A DNA stretch of 64,000 nucleotides from Pseudoxanthomonas sp. Lineage in GTDB: Bacteria; Pseudomonadota; Gammaproteobacteria; Xanthomonadales; Xanthomonadaceae. Of the stretch, positions 37,521-48,333 are shown one piece after another. The position numbers and the translations under genes are program-made. The stretch covers positions 481,658-545,657 of the forward strand of contig NZ_PKDG01000015.1 of assembly GCF_002863005.1 (NCBI RefSeq), written 5' to 3'. The number at the start of each line of letters is the position of its first letter. Position 1 is the first letter of the stretch. The notes under the pieces were generated by a model, which was not told the origin of the DNA, searched no databases, and saw only the letters and a program-made list of their open reading frames with translations.

Positions 37521-38204
37521 ATGAATGACGCCGCCCGCCCCAGCGAAATCGTCCAGTCCCCGCTGGAACGCCTCAAGATCACCGAGATCTTCCTGTCCCT
37601 GCAGGGCGAGGCGAACGCGGTCGGCTGGCCTACCGTGTTCGTCCGCCTGACCGGCTGCCCGCTGCGCTGCCAGTACTGCGACACTGCCTATGCCTTCCAC
37701 GGCGGCGAGTGGCGCGAGATCGACGACATCGTCGCCGAGGTCGCCCGGCATGGCGTCCGCCACGTCTGCGTCACCGGCGGCGAGCCGCTCTCGCAGAAGC
37801 GCTGCCTGGTGTTGCTGAAGAAGCTCTGCGACGCCGGTTTCGACGTCTCCCTGGAAACCTCGGGTGCGATCGATATCGCCGAGGTCGATCCTCGCGTGTC
37901 GCGCGTGGTGGACCTGAAGACGCCAGGCTCCAAGGAAATGGCGCGCAACCGCCTTGAGAACCTGCCGCTGCTCACCGCGCGCGACCAGGTGAAGTTCGTG
38001 CTGTGCGGCCGCGCCGACTACGAGTGGGCGCGCGGCATGCTGGCCGAGCATCGCTTGCCCGAGCGCTGCGACGTGCTGTTCTCGCCCAGCAAGTCCGAAC
38101 TGTCGCCGCGCGACCTGGCGGACTGGATCGTCGAGGACCGCCTGCCGGTTCGCTTCCAGATGCAGCTGCACAAGCTGCTGTGGGATGACGAGCCGGGACG
38201 CTGA
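37521..38204 (+). CDS. queE: 7-carboxy-7-deazaguanine synthase QueE
   Basis: The protein has 227 residues. It is a radical SAM enzyme with the CX3CX2C cluster motif in LTGCPLRCQYCDTAY and the substrate-binding ITEIFLSLQGEANAVG. It converts 6-carboxytetrahydropterin to 7-carboxy-7-deazaguanine in queuosine biosynthesis. It is followed by queC, the next step. TATCAT at 37506-37511, nine bases before the ATG, could be a -10 close to the start codon. Confidence 0.95.
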   Translation: MNDAARPSEIVQSPLERLKITEIFLSLQGEANAVGWPTVFVRLTGCPLRCQYCDTAYAFHGGEWREIDDIVAEVARHGVRHVCVTGGEPLSQKRCLVLLKKLCDAGFDVSLETSGAIDIAEVDPRVSRVVDLKTPGSKEMARNRLENLPLLTARDQVKFVLCGRADYEWARGMLAEHRLPERCDVLFSPSKSELSPRDLADWIVEDRLPVRFQMQLHKLLWDDEPGR

Positions 38205-38250
38205 GCAGCGCCTGCGGTAGCCTACCCATCACCCCACGAAACATCGCCCC

Positions 38251-38916
38251 ATGAAGAATGCCGTCGTCCTGCTGTCCGGAGGCATGGACTCCGCCGTCGT
38301 CGTCGCCATCGCCCGCGAGCAGGGCTTCGCCGTGCATGCGCTGAGCGTGCGCTACGGCCAGCGGCACACCTCCGAACTCGATGCCGCCGCGCGCGTGGCC
38401 ACTACGCTCGGCGCCGCCGCGCACAAGACCGTGCACGTGGACCTTCGCAGCATCGGGGGCTCCGCGCTGACCGATGACATCGACGTGCCCGAGGCCGGCG
38501 GCCCCGGCATCCCCGTGACCTACGTGCCGGCCCGCAACACCATCATGCTGTCGGTCGCGCTGGGCTGGGCCGAGGTGCTGGGCGCCAACGACATCTTCTG
38601 CGGCGTCAATGCGGTGGACTACTCGGGCTATCCGGATTGCCGCCCGGAATTCATCGAGGCCTTCGAGAAGCTCGCCAACGTGGCGACCAAGGCAGGCGTG
38701 GAAGGCGCGGGCTTGCGCATCCAGGCGCCGCTGCTGCGCATGAGCAAGGCCGACATCGTGTGCGAGGGCGTGCGCCTTGGGGTGGATTTCGCGCAGACCG
38801 TGTCGTGCTACCAGGCCGATGCCGAGGGCCGGGCCTGCGGCCATTGCGACGCCTGCCGCCTGCGCGCCGCCGGCTTCGCCGACGCCGGCGTGCCGGATCC
38901 CACTCACTACGCCTGA
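38251..38916 (+). CDS. queC: 7-cyano-7-deazaguanine synthase QueC
   Basis: The protein has 221 residues. The ATP-pyrophosphatase loop [14 protein letters not shown] lies at residues 6-19, with a C-terminal zinc knuckle of four cysteines in [20 protein letters not shown]. It makes preQ0 from the QueE product. The pair queE-queC follows the tol-pal cluster and precedes tRNA-Lys, an order also known in pseudomonads. queD and queF are not in the window. Confidence 0.96.
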   Translation: MKNAVVLLSGGMDSAVVVAIAREQGFAVHALSVRYGQRHTSELDAAARVATTLGAAAHKTVHVDLRSIGGSALTDDIDVPEAGGPGIPVTYVPARNTIMLSVALGWAEVLGANDIFCGVNAVDYSGYPDCRPEFIEAFEKLANVATKAGVEGAGLRIQAPLLRMSKADIVCEGVRLGVDFAQTVSCYQADAEGRACGHCDACRLRAAGFADAGVPDPTHYA

Positions 38917-38949
38917 CGGGCGCGTTTCGCCCCCGCGCGGACGATGCGC

Positions 38950-38955
38950 TAGAAT
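38950..38955 (+). promoter_or_regulatory. -10 element of the tRNA-Lys gene
   Basis: TAGAAT lies 34 bases upstream of the mature tRNA 5' end and is followed by a GC-rich stretch (GCGCGTCCCGG) like the discriminators of stringently controlled stable-RNA promoters. No clear -35 is seen at 16-18 bases. Confidence 0.4.
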
Positions 38956-38988
38956 GCGCGTCCCGGTGCAAGGCCGGGATGCGTTCCC

Positions 38989-39064
38989 GGGCCGTTAGCT
39001 CAGTCGGTAGAGCAGAAGACTTTTAATCTTTTGGTCGAAGGTTCGAATCCTTCACGGCCCACCA
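38989..39064 (+). tRNA. tRNA-Lys (anticodon TTT)
   Basis: The 76-base cloverleaf has the acceptor GGGCCGT (38989-38995) paired with ACGGCCC (39054-39060), discriminator A, and CCA encoded at 39062-39064. The D arm is GCTCAGTCGGTAGAGC. The anticodon stem GAAGA/TCTTT encloses loop CTTTTAA, placing the anticodon TTT at 39022-39024. The T arm contains GGTTCGAATCC. No second copy of its 3' end that would mark an integrated element was seen downstream. Confidence 0.97.
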
Positions 39065-39131
39065 CGTACATCCCGCCGCCGCGCCATCATCGCGCCGCGT
39101 TCGCGTCGGCGCCCTGCAGGGAATCTTCCAC

Positions 39132-40244
39132 GTGGCGATGGCAGTGCGTGACTGGACGGCGCAGGCGATCCAGCGCATCGAAGCGGACTTCAACCGGTCT
39201 GCCGACACCCACCTGATCCCGCTGCCGCTGCCCGGTTTTCCCGGCATCGATGTCTATCTCAAGGACGAGTCCAGCCATCCGACCGGCAGCCTGAAGCACC
39301 GGCTGGCACGCTCGCTGTTCCTGTATTCGCTGGCGAATGGCTGGCTGCGCGAGGGCGCGCCGGTGATCGAGGCCTCCAGCGGTTCGACGGCCGTGTCCGA
39401 GGCCTATTTCGCGCGCCTGCTCGGGTTGCCCTTCATCGCCGTGATGCCGTCGTCGACCTCGCCCGACAAGATCGCGGCCATCCAGTTCCAGGGCGGACGC
39501 TGCCACCTGGTCGAGCAGGCGGCGGAGATCAACGAGGTCTCGCGGCGACTGGCGCAGGAAAGCGGCGGCCACTTCATGGACCAGTTCACCTATGCCGAGC
39601 GCGCCACGGACTGGCGTGCGAACAACAACATCGCCGAATCCATCTTCAAGCAGATGGAAGCCGAACCCCACCCCGTGCCGGCGTGGATCGTCTGCAGCCC
39701 CGGTACCGGCGGCACCAGCGCCACGTTGGGACGCTACGTACGCTATCGCCGCCACCCCACGCGCGTGATGTGTGCCGACCCGGAGCACTCGGTGTTCTTC
39801 GACCAGTACCGGGGTGCGTGCGGCGGTTGCGACGACACCACGTTGACCTGCGCGCGCGGTTCCGGGATCGAGGGCATCGGTCGCCCGCACTGCGAACCCA
39901 GCTTCATCCCGGCGTGCATCGATGCGATGGTGAAGGTGCCCGACGGCTTGAGTCTGGCGGCCATGCGCCACGTCAACGCGGTGCTGGGTCGCCGGGTTGG
40001 CGGATCGACCGGCACCAACTTCGTCGGCATCCTCGCGGCGGCCATGCGCATGCGCGAAGAAGGCCAGGTGGGGTCCATTGTCAGCATCCTGTGCGACAGT
40101 GGTGAACGCTACGCGCACAGCTACTACAACCGGGACTGGTATCTGGAGCGCGGCATCCCCATCGTGGAGAACGACGATGCCATCGCCGCCGCTCTCGCCG
40201 GACGAGGCCTGCCGTCGCTGGCACGGGCCGACTGGCCGGACTGA
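39132..40244 (+). CDS. PLP-dependent cysteine synthase-fold enzyme, Cds1-like cysteine desulfhydrase
   Basis: The protein has 370 residues from GTG 39132 with AGGGA ten bases upstream; ATG 39138 is an alternative. It has the fold-type II PLP core: the Schiff-base lysine in [15 protein letters not shown] (Lys55), [20 protein letters not shown], and a phosphate-binding loop [13 protein letters not shown]. The sequence pattern follows the Cds1 group, known as L-cysteine desulfhydrases in fungi and mycobacteria, rather than CysK or CysM. It may release sulfide from cysteine. Three clustered cysteines occur in [14 protein letters not shown]. It lies 67 bases after tRNA-Lys and 27 bases before an oligopeptidase gene, which may be cotranscribed. 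Confidence 0.8.
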   Translation: MAMAVRDWTAQAIQRIEADFNRSADTHLIPLPLPGFPGIDVYLKDESSHPTGSLKHRLARSLFLYSLANGWLREGAPVIEASSGSTAVSEAYFARLLGLPFIAVMPSSTSPDKIAAIQFQGGRCHLVEQAAEINEVSRRLAQESGGHFMDQFTYAERATDWRANNNIAESIFKQMEAEPHPVPAWIVCSPGTGGTSATLGRYVRYRRHPTRVMCADPEHSVFFDQYRGACGGCDDTTLTCARGSGIEGIGRPHCEPSFIPACIDAMVKVPDGLSLAAMRHVNAVLGRRVGGSTGTNFVGILAAAMRMREEGQVGSIVSILCDSGERYAHSYYNRDWYLERGIPIVENDDAIAAALAGRGLPSLARADWPD

Positions 40245-40271
40245 AATCCCCTTTTTGCAGATGGTATTGCC

Positions 40272-42299
40272 ATGACCAATCCACTCCTCGACTTCTCTGG
40301 CCTGCCGCGGTTCGACGAGATCCGCCCCGAGCACATCGCACCCGCCATCGACCAGTTGCTGGCCGAGGCCGAGGCGGCCGTGAAGGTGGCGGAATCCGTC
40401 ACGCCGGTGACATGGGATACCTTCGTGGTGCCGCTGGACGATGCGACCGAACGCCTGTCGCGGGGCTGGAACCAGGTGACGCACCTAGAGGCGGTCGCAA
40501 ACTCGCCCGCGCTGCGCAGCGCGTACAACGCGCAGTTGCCCAAGGTGACCCGCTTCTGGAGCGCACTGGGACAGAATCTTGCGCTGTACCGGCAGTATCG
40601 CGCGCTGGCGGATACGCCGGAAGCGGCGCACTACGATGCCGCACGCCGCAAGGTCCTGGACAACGCGCTGCGCGACTTCCGCCTCGGTGGCGCCGAGCTG
40701 CCGGACGCGCAGAAGGCACGCTTCGGCGCGGTGAAGGAAGAACTGGCGAGCCTGTCGGCGAAGTTCTCCCAGAACGTGCTGGACGCCACCGATGAGTACG
40801 AATTCTGGATCAAGGACAAGCAGCACCTCGGCGGCCTGCCGCCGGACGTCGTATCCGCCGCGCGCGCGGCAGCGAAAGCCGACGACGAGCCGGGCTGGAA
40901 GTTCACCCTGCAGATGCCGTGCTACCTGCCGGTGCAGGCCTACGCCGACGACCGCGCGTTGCGCGAGACCCTCTATCACGCCAATGCGGTGCGCGCCTCC
41001 GAACTCGCCGGCAACGACGCACTCGACAACTCTGCGCTGATCGACCGCATCCTCGCCCTGCGTACCGAACTGGCCGCGCTGCTGGGCTTCGCCAGCTACG
41101 CCGAGTATTCACTGGCCACCAAGATGGCCGATACGCCGGACGAGGTGCTGCAGTTCCTGCGCGACCTCGCCGCACGCGCCAGGCCGCACGCGCAACGCGA
41201 CCGTGCCGAGCTGGAAGCGTTCGCGCGTGACCATCTGGGCCTCGAAACGCTCGAAGCGTGGGACCTGGCGTACGCCAGCGAGAAGCTCAAGCAGGCGCGT
41301 TACAGCTTTTCCGCGCAGGAGGTGAAGCAGTACTTCACCGAGCCGGCGGTGCTGGCCGGCCTGTTCGGGGTGATCGGCGACCTCTACGGCCTGCGTGTCG
41401 AGCAGGATGAAGCGCCCACGTGGCATCCCGACGTGCGCTTCTATCGCCTGGTCGACGGCGACGGCAGACTGGTCGGCCAGTTTTACCTCGACCTGTACGC
41501 CCGCGAAGGCAAGCGCGGCGGCGCCTGGATGGACGATTGCCGCAACCGCCGCGAGACGGCAAACGGCACGCAGACGCCCTTGGTGTATCTGGTGTGCAAC
41601 TTCGGCAAGGGCATGGACGGCAAGCCAGCCACCTTCAGCCACAGCGACGTGACCACGCTGTTCCACGAAATGGGCCATGGGCTGCACCAGTTGCTGACGC
41701 AGGTCGGTGAACTCGGCGTGGCCGGCATCAACGGGGTGGAGTGGGATGCGGTGGAGCTGCCCAGCCAGTTCATGGAGAACTTCTGCTGGGAATGGGAGCG
41801 GGTGCAGTCCATGACCGCCCACGTGGACAGCGGTGAGCCGCTGCCGCGCGCGCTGTTCGACCGCATGGTCGCGGCCAAGCACTACCAGAGCGGGATGGCG
41901 ACCGTGCGCCAGCTGGAATTCGGCCTGTTCGACATGCAGCTGCACAGCGCGTTCGACGCCGGCAACGACACCGTGCTGGCGCTGTTGGACCGTGTTCGCG
42001 ACGAGGTGGCCGTGAACGTCCCGCCGGCGTTCAACCGCTTCCCCCACCAGTTCAGCCACATCTTCGCGGGCGGCTACGGGGCGGGGTACTACAGCTACAA
42101 GTGGGCCGAAGTGCTCAGCGCGGATGCCTATGCGGCCTTCGAGGAAGCCCCCGCGCACGTGGCCGAAACGGGGGCGCGGTTCCGGCATGAGGTGCTGGCG
42201 CGTGGCGGCAGCCGCAGCGCGGCCGAGAACTTCCGCGCGTTCCGCGGCCGCGCGCCGCGCATCGAGGCCTTGCTGCGTCACGCCGGCATGGCCGGCTGA
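40272..42299 (+). CDS. prlC: Oligopeptidase A (M3 metallopeptidase)
   Basis: The protein has 675 residues, the usual length. The zinc site HEMGH lies at about 465-469 within TTLFHEMGHGLHQLL, with the downstream third ligand Glu in FMENFCWEWERV. The N-terminal PLLDFSGLPRFDEIRPEHIAPA is typical. It degrades short peptides, including cleaved signal peptides, in the cytoplasm. It starts 27 bases after the Cds1-like gene. The next gene downstream has its own well-formed promoter. Confidence 0.96.
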   Translation: MTNPLLDFSGLPRFDEIRPEHIAPAIDQLLAEAEAAVKVAESVTPVTWDTFVVPLDDATERLSRGWNQVTHLEAVANSPALRSAYNAQLPKVTRFWSALGQNLALYRQYRALADTPEAAHYDAARRKVLDNALRDFRLGGAELPDAQKARFGAVKEELASLSAKFSQNVLDATDEYEFWIKDKQHLGGLPPDVVSAARAAAKADDEPGWKFTLQMPCYLPVQAYADDRALRETLYHANAVRASELAGNDALDNSALIDRILALRTELAALLGFASYAEYSLATKMADTPDEVLQFLRDLAARARPHAQRDRAELEAFARDHLGLETLEAWDLAYASEKLKQARYSFSAQEVKQYFTEPAVLAGLFGVIGDLYGLRVEQDEAPTWHPDVRFYRLVDGDGRLVGQFYLDLYAREGKRGGAWMDDCRNRRETANGTQTPLVYLVCNFGKGMDGKPATFSHSDVTTLFHEMGHGLHQLLTQVGELGVAGINGVEWDAVELPSQFMENFCWEWERVQSMTAHVDSGEPLPRALFDRMVAAKHYQSGMATVRQLEFGLFDMQLHSAFDAGNDTVLALLDRVRDEVAVNVPPAFNRFPHQFSHIFAGGYGAGYYSYKWAEVLSADAYAAFEEAPAHVAETGARFRHEVLARGGSRSAAENFRAFRGRAPRIEALLRHAGMAG

Positions 42300-42361
42300 G
42301 CGGTTCGAACGCGCTCCCGGGCGCCTCGATCCAGGTGCGCACGGGGGCCGGGGCCGGGCGT

Positions 42362-42390
42362 TTGACCATGACTGTAAACGTTTTCATAAT
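42362..42390 (+). promoter_or_regulatory. Promoter with embedded LacI-type operator ahead of bglX
   Basis: TTGACC (42362-42367), a 17-base spacer and CATAAT (42385-42390) form a good sigma-70 promoter. The pseudo-palindrome TGTAAACGTTTTCA (42373-42386) has the central AACGTT of LacI/GalR-family operators, with six of seven symmetrical pairs, and overlaps the spacer and the start of the -10. Bound repressor would block RNA polymerase. No LacI-family gene is in the window, so the regulator is encoded elsewhere. Confidence 0.65.
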
Positions 42391-42431
42391 GCTTGCCCTG
42401 TCATACCCGCGTTCCGGGGAGGATCGCTTAC

Positions 42432-44612
42432 ATGCCGCATCAGCGAAGGATCGAGGGCCTGATCGCCGCCATGACACTGGAGGAGAAGATCGGCCAGCTG
42501 GGCGCCTTTGCCGATGCGTTGCGGCCGTTCGCGTTCGAGTTCAATCCGGAAACCTTCGCGCGCGATGCCGAGCAGGTGCGCGAGCAGATCCGCAGCGGTC
42601 GCGTCGGTGCGCTCTTCAATGGCGTGGGCGTGGCGGAAGGCCGTGAGGCGCAGCGCATCGCGGTGGAGGAAAGCCGACTCGGCATTCCGCTGCTGCTGGG
42701 CGCCGACGTGATCCATGGCATGCGCACCGTGTTCCCGATTCCGCTGGGCGAAGCGGCCAGCTTCGAGCCCGACCTCGCCGAGCGCACCGCGCGCGCCACC
42801 GCCAGGGAGGCCACGGCCGCGGGAATCCACTGGACGTTCGCGCCGATGGTCGACGTCGCCCGCGACCAGCGGTGGGGCCGCGTCGCCGAAACGTCGGGCG
42901 AAGACGTCTATCTGTCCTGCGAGTTCGCCGCCGCCCGCGTGCGCGGCTTCCAGGGCGACGACCTGACGGCATCCGATTCGCTGCTGACCACGCCCAAGCA
43001 TTTCGCCGCCTATGGCGCGATCTCCGCGGGACTGGATTACAACTTCGTGGACATGGCGCCGCAGACCCTGCGCGACGTGCACTTGCCGCCGTTCAAGGCG
43101 GCGATCGATGCCGGCGCGCTGACGCTGATGAGTTCGTTCAACGACATCAACGGCGTGCCCGCCTCGGCCAACCGCGAGCTGCTGACCGACATCCTGCGCG
43201 GCGAGTGGGAGTTCGAGGGTTTCGTCGTCTCGGACTACACCTCCGACCTGGAGCTGGTGGCGCACGGTTATGCCAGCGACGAGGCCGACGCCGCGCAGAA
43301 GGCGCTGTCGGCCGGACTGGACATGAGCCTGCAGAGCGGCATCTACGCCGGCCACGTCGCCACGCTCGTCGAGCAGGGTCGCCTGACCATGGACGAGGTC
43401 GACGAGGCCGTGCGCCGCGTGCTGCACGTCAAGGCCGCGGTCGGCCTGTTCGACGATCCCTACCGCTGCCTGGATGCCGGGCGCGAAGCCGACCAGTCGC
43501 ACATCGCTGCGCACGATGCGCTGGCACGCGACTGCGCACGCCGCTCGGTCGTGCTGTTGAAGAACGAAGGCAACCTGCTGCCCCTGAAGAAGGCCGGCCA
43601 GCGCATCGCGCTGATCGGCCCGTTCGCCCAGGACACCGCCAACCTCGGCGGCTGCTGGAACATCTTCGGCGACGCCTCACGCATGGTCGACATGGAGACG
43701 GGCGTGCGCGCCGCGCTGGAGGATCCCTCCGCGCTGGTGGTGGTGCCGGGCAGTGGCATCGAGGCGCCGCTCGAAGGCGGCATCGAGGCGGCAGTGGCGG
43801 CTGCGCGCGAGGCCGATGTCGTATTGCTGGCGCTGGGCGAGCCGCACGAGTTTTCCGGCGAGGCGCAGTCGCGCACGCAGATCGTGATCCCGGCCGCGCA
43901 GCAGGCGCTGGCGGAAGCGGTGGCCACGGCGGGTACCCCGGTCGTCGTGGTGTTGCGCAACGGCCGCGCGCTGGCGCTGGAAGGTGCGGTGCGCGATGCG
44001 CAGGCGATCCTGGTGGGCTGGTTCCTCGGCACACAGACCGGTCCCGCGCTCGCCGACGTCGTGTTCGGCGACTACAACCCGTCGGCGCGGCTGCCGGTGA
44101 GTTTTCCGCAGGATGCCGGGCAGCAGCCGTACTTCTACAACCATCCGACGACCGGACGCCCCAATGTGCCGGGTACGCCGCGCTTCTTCCAGACGCGCTG
44201 GCGCGAAGTCAGCCACGCCGCGCTGTATCCGTTCGGCCATGGCCTGTCGTACACCCGTTTCGACTACGGTGCGCCGCAACTCGACACGGCGCGCCTGGGT
44301 TGGGACGACGCGCTGACCATCCGCACGCGCGTCGCCAACCAGGGCACGCGCGATGGCGAAGAGGTCGTGCAGCTTTACCTGCGCGACCGCACCGCCAGCC
44401 GCGTGCGGCCCGTGCGCGAGCTGAAACGCTTCCGCAAGATCGCGCTGGCGGCAGGCGCATCCCAAGAGGTGGTGTTCACGCTGACGCGCGCCGATCTCGA
44501 ATTCCACGGCGTCGACAACCGTCCCGTCGCCGAACCCGGTCTGTTCGACCTGTGGGTCGCGCCGTCCAGCGCCGTCGGCGACGCAGTGACGTTCGAACTG
44601 CTGGCTCCCTGA
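42432..44612 (+). CDS. bglX: Glycoside hydrolase family 3 beta-glucosidase
   Basis: The protein has 726 residues from ATG 42432, with GGAGG nine bases upstream. The N-terminal TIM barrel (about 1-330) has MTLEEKIGQLG, FAPMVDVARDQRWGRVAET, TPKHFAAYG and the nucleophile Asp in FVVSDYTSD at about residue 268. An alpha/beta sandwich domain (about 370-560, with VLLKNEGNLLPL) and a fibronectin-III-like C-terminal domain follow. No signal peptide is present, unlike periplasmic E. coli BglX, so it is predicted to work in the cytoplasm. The MFS transporter gene follows by six bases and probably imports its substrate, a beta-linked disaccharide by inference. A LacI-type operator lies in its promoter. 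Confidence 0.92.
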   Translation: MPHQRRIEGLIAAMTLEEKIGQLGAFADALRPFAFEFNPETFARDAEQVREQIRSGRVGALFNGVGVAEGREAQRIAVEESRLGIPLLLGADVIHGMRTVFPIPLGEAASFEPDLAERTARATAREATAAGIHWTFAPMVDVARDQRWGRVAETSGEDVYLSCEFAAARVRGFQGDDLTASDSLLTTPKHFAAYGAISAGLDYNFVDMAPQTLRDVHLPPFKAAIDAGALTLMSSFNDINGVPASANRELLTDILRGEWEFEGFVVSDYTSDLELVAHGYASDEADAAQKALSAGLDMSLQSGIYAGHVATLVEQGRLTMDEVDEAVRRVLHVKAAVGLFDDPYRCLDAGREADQSHIAAHDALARDCARRSVVLLKNEGNLLPLKKAGQRIALIGPFAQDTANLGGCWNIFGDASRMVDMETGVRAALEDPSALVVVPGSGIEAPLEGGIEAAVAAAREADVVLLALGEPHEFSGEAQSRTQIVIPAAQQALAEAVATAGTPVVVVLRNGRALALEGAVRDAQAILVGWFLGTQTGPALADVVFGDYNPSARLPVSFPQDAGQQPYFYNHPTTGRPNVPGTPRFFQTRWREVSHAALYPFGHGLSYTRFDYGAPQLDTARLGWDDALTIRTRVANQGTRDGEEVVQLYLRDRTASRVRPVRELKRFRKIALAAGASQEVVFTLTRADLEFHGVDNRPVAEPGLFDLWVAPSSAVGDAVTFELLAP

Positions 44613-44618
44613 GTCCGC

Positions 44619-45770
44619 ATGACCTGGCATGAAGCGGCGACGCCGGTCGTGGGCGCGCGCGAGCGCATCGCCACGCGCATCGTCTTCTTCGTGGCAGGGT
44701 TCGCCATCTCCGCCTGGGCGCCGCTGATTCCATTCGCCAAACGCCGGCTTGCGCTGGACGACGGGCAGTTGGGCCTGATGCTGTTGTGCCTGGGCGTGGG
44801 ATCGGTGCTGATGATGCCGGCGGCGGGCGGCCTGGCGGCCCGGTTCGGATGCCGACGCGTGATGCTGGCGGCGGGGGCGGTGATCTGCGCGTGCATGCCG
44901 GCACTGATGCTGGCGCCGACCCTTCCCCTGCTTGCGCTGGTACTGGCGCTCTTCGGTGCGGGCATGGGCGTGCTCGACGTGGTGATGAACGTGCAGGCGG
45001 TGATCGTCGAACGCGCTGGCGGCCGCGCGATGATGTCCGGCTTCCATGGCATGTACAGCGTCGGCGGCATCGCCGGCGCCGGGGGTGTCGCAGGCGCCCT
45101 GGCGCTCGGCGCGTCGCCGTTGTCGGCGATCGTCGCCATGGCGATCGTTGCGGCGCTGCTGCTGGCGACCTGCCGCCGCGGGCTGCTGCTGGAAGGGGAC
45201 GGAGGCGATCATCCGGCGTTCGTGCTGCCGCGTGGACGTGTGTTGCTGATCGGCGCGGTGTGCTTTGCGATGTTCCTGTCGGAGGGGGCGGTACTGGACT
45301 GGAGCGCGGTGTTCCTGACATCGGTGCGTGACGCTGACCCTGCCATCGCCGGTTTCGGGTACGTCGCCTTCGCGGTGACGATGACGATCGGCCGCCTGAC
45401 CGGCGACCGGATCGTGCATGCCCTGGGTGCGTTCCGGGTCGTGGTGTGCGGCGCGCTGCTTGCCGCCGCCGGGTTCGCGCTGGTCGTCCTGGTCGCGTCG
45501 CCCCTGGCCGGACTCGCCGGCTTCGCCCTGGTCGGTGCCGGCGCGGCGAACGTGGTGCCGGTGATGTTTTCCGCTGCCGGTCGCCAGCGCAGCATGCCCA
45601 CGCACCTGGCGGTCGCGGCGGTCACCACGATGGGCTATGCGGGTGTGTTGCTGGGACCGGCGGCGTTGGGCTTCATCGCCAAGCTCACCTCGCTGGCGAC
45701 CGCGCTGGGATTGCTCGTCCTGCTGCTGACGGCGGTGGCAGCGGTCGCACGCGTCGCCACGCGCGACTGA
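44619..45770 (+). CDS. MFS transporter (YbjJ/sugar-porter-like)
   Basis: The protein has 383 residues and about 12 membrane segments. Features are FFVAGFAISAWAPLIPFAKRRL at the start, the loop GGLAARFGCRRVMLAAGA of motif A, GFHGMYSVGGIAGAGG in the first half, and GRLTGDRIVHALG as the second-half motif A. It resembles YbjJ-like permeases and fucose-type porters. Six bases separate it from bglX, so it is probably the importer for the glucosidase substrate, controlled by the same promoter. The actual substrate is unknown. Confidence 0.87.
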   Translation: MTWHEAATPVVGARERIATRIVFFVAGFAISAWAPLIPFAKRRLALDDGQLGLMLLCLGVGSVLMMPAAGGLAARFGCRRVMLAAGAVICACMPALMLAPTLPLLALVLALFGAGMGVLDVVMNVQAVIVERAGGRAMMSGFHGMYSVGGIAGAGGVAGALALGASPLSAIVAMAIVAALLLATCRRGLLLEGDGGDHPAFVLPRGRVLLIGAVCFAMFLSEGAVLDWSAVFLTSVRDADPAIAGFGYVAFAVTMTIGRLTGDRIVHALGAFRVVVCGALLAAAGFALVVLVASPLAGLAGFALVGAGAANVVPVMFSAAGRQRSMPTHLAVAAVTTMGYAGVLLGPAALGFIAKLTSLATALGLLVLLLTAVAAVARVATRD

Positions 45771-45775
45771 TACGC

Positions 45776-46231
45776 CTACGGGCGCGGCGCGCCGCGCATC
45801 ATCGGAGGGGCGGGATAGCCGCCGTGCGGGCCGTAATACCCGCCGGGACCATCGTACCGGTCCACGTTGATGTTGAGATTGAAGGTGCGCGGCTTGCCTT
45901 CGTCGTCGTACGTGGTCTTGCAGAGGTTGAGGTTCGCTGCGTTGTAGGTGCTGCGGCCATGGCCCTTGCTGTAGCCGACGCCTGCGGTGACGCTGCCCGA
46001 CACGCCGTCGCCATCCTCATCGCCGTAGCGGACGCAGGGATCGACCGGAGTGGCCGGCGACGCGCCCTTCTTCGGGCGTGCCGGTTGCGTATCGCCATAC
46101 CAGGTGCCGGGCGGATCCTGACGGTATGCAGCGGAGGAGGGCAGGCTGAGATCCAGCGCTTCGGCATTCGACTGGGCCGATGCCGACGAGGCGCTAAGCA
46201 GGGCCAGCAGGGCGAGGGGCAACGTCTTCAT
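45776..46231 (-). CDS. Small exported protein of unknown function
   Basis: The protein has 151 residues. A signal peptide (1-19, ending SASAQ) precedes a Pro/Lys linker. A central acidic GDEDGDGVSGSVTAGVGYSKG follows, then NLNLCKTTYDDEGKPRTFNL, and a Gly/Pro/Tyr-rich tail (GPGGYYGPHGGYPAPP). Two cysteines, at about residues 66 and 104, could form a disulfide. I recognise no family. It is convergent with the MFS gene with a five-base gap and lies downstream of recQ on the same strand, 104 bases away. Confidence 0.72.
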   Translation of the reverse strand: MKTLPLALLALLSASSASAQSNAEALDLSLPSSAAYRQDPPGTWYGDTQPARPKKGASPATPVDPCVRYGDEDGDGVSGSVTAGVGYSKGHGRSTYNAANLNLCKTTYDDEGKPRTFNLNINVDRYDGPGGYYGPHGGYPAPPMMRGAPRP

Positions 46232-46335
46232 GGGCAATCCCGGAAGCGCGGTCCGCCGGCTGGCCGACCTTGCACGAACGCTACCAGCCGCGGATTGAAC
46301 GCGGGCTGGATAAAACGCCCGCGCGACGCGGAGCG

Positions 46336-48129
<1,794 letters not shown>

Positions 48130-48241
48130 GGGGACAAGGATAACGCGAGCACGGGTGTCGGCCCGGTCAGCGGCCACCGGTGGCCTTCGGAAATCCCCGT
48201 GGCGTCGAGTAGGAGTTGATCCTGATTCGAGCGGGCCACCG

Positions 48242-48272
48242 GAAGCCCCTCTCCCGCTGGGAGAGGGGCTTC
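48242..48272. repeat. Perfect 14-base hairpin of the CCCCTCTCCC class
   Basis: GAAGCCCCTCTCCC (48242-48255) pairs fully with its complement (48259-48272) around a three-base loop. It belongs with the CTCTCCCC-type dispersed palindromes seen at 257-436. It lies between the recQ start and the dps terminator and may insulate the two. Confidence 0.6.
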
Positions 48273-48286
48273 GAGGATCAGACAGC

Positions 48287-48313
48287 AAAACGCCCGGACA
48301 AGCCGGGCGTTTT
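48287..48313 (-). terminator. Rho-independent terminator after dps
   Basis: AAAACGCCCGG (48287-48297) and CCGGGCGTTTT (48303-48313) form a perfect stem with a five-base loop and a U-run, 20 bases past the dps stop. The A/U runs on both sides make it potentially bidirectional. Confidence 0.85.
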
Positions 48314-48333
48314 GTGCTTCACTCAGGCTTCGA

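Noticed and set aside
38989..40272. Possible integrated element at tRNA-Lys
   Set aside because: No integrase, no repeat of the tRNA 3' end, and tRNA-Lys is in its usual place after queC; only one downstream gene might be foreign.
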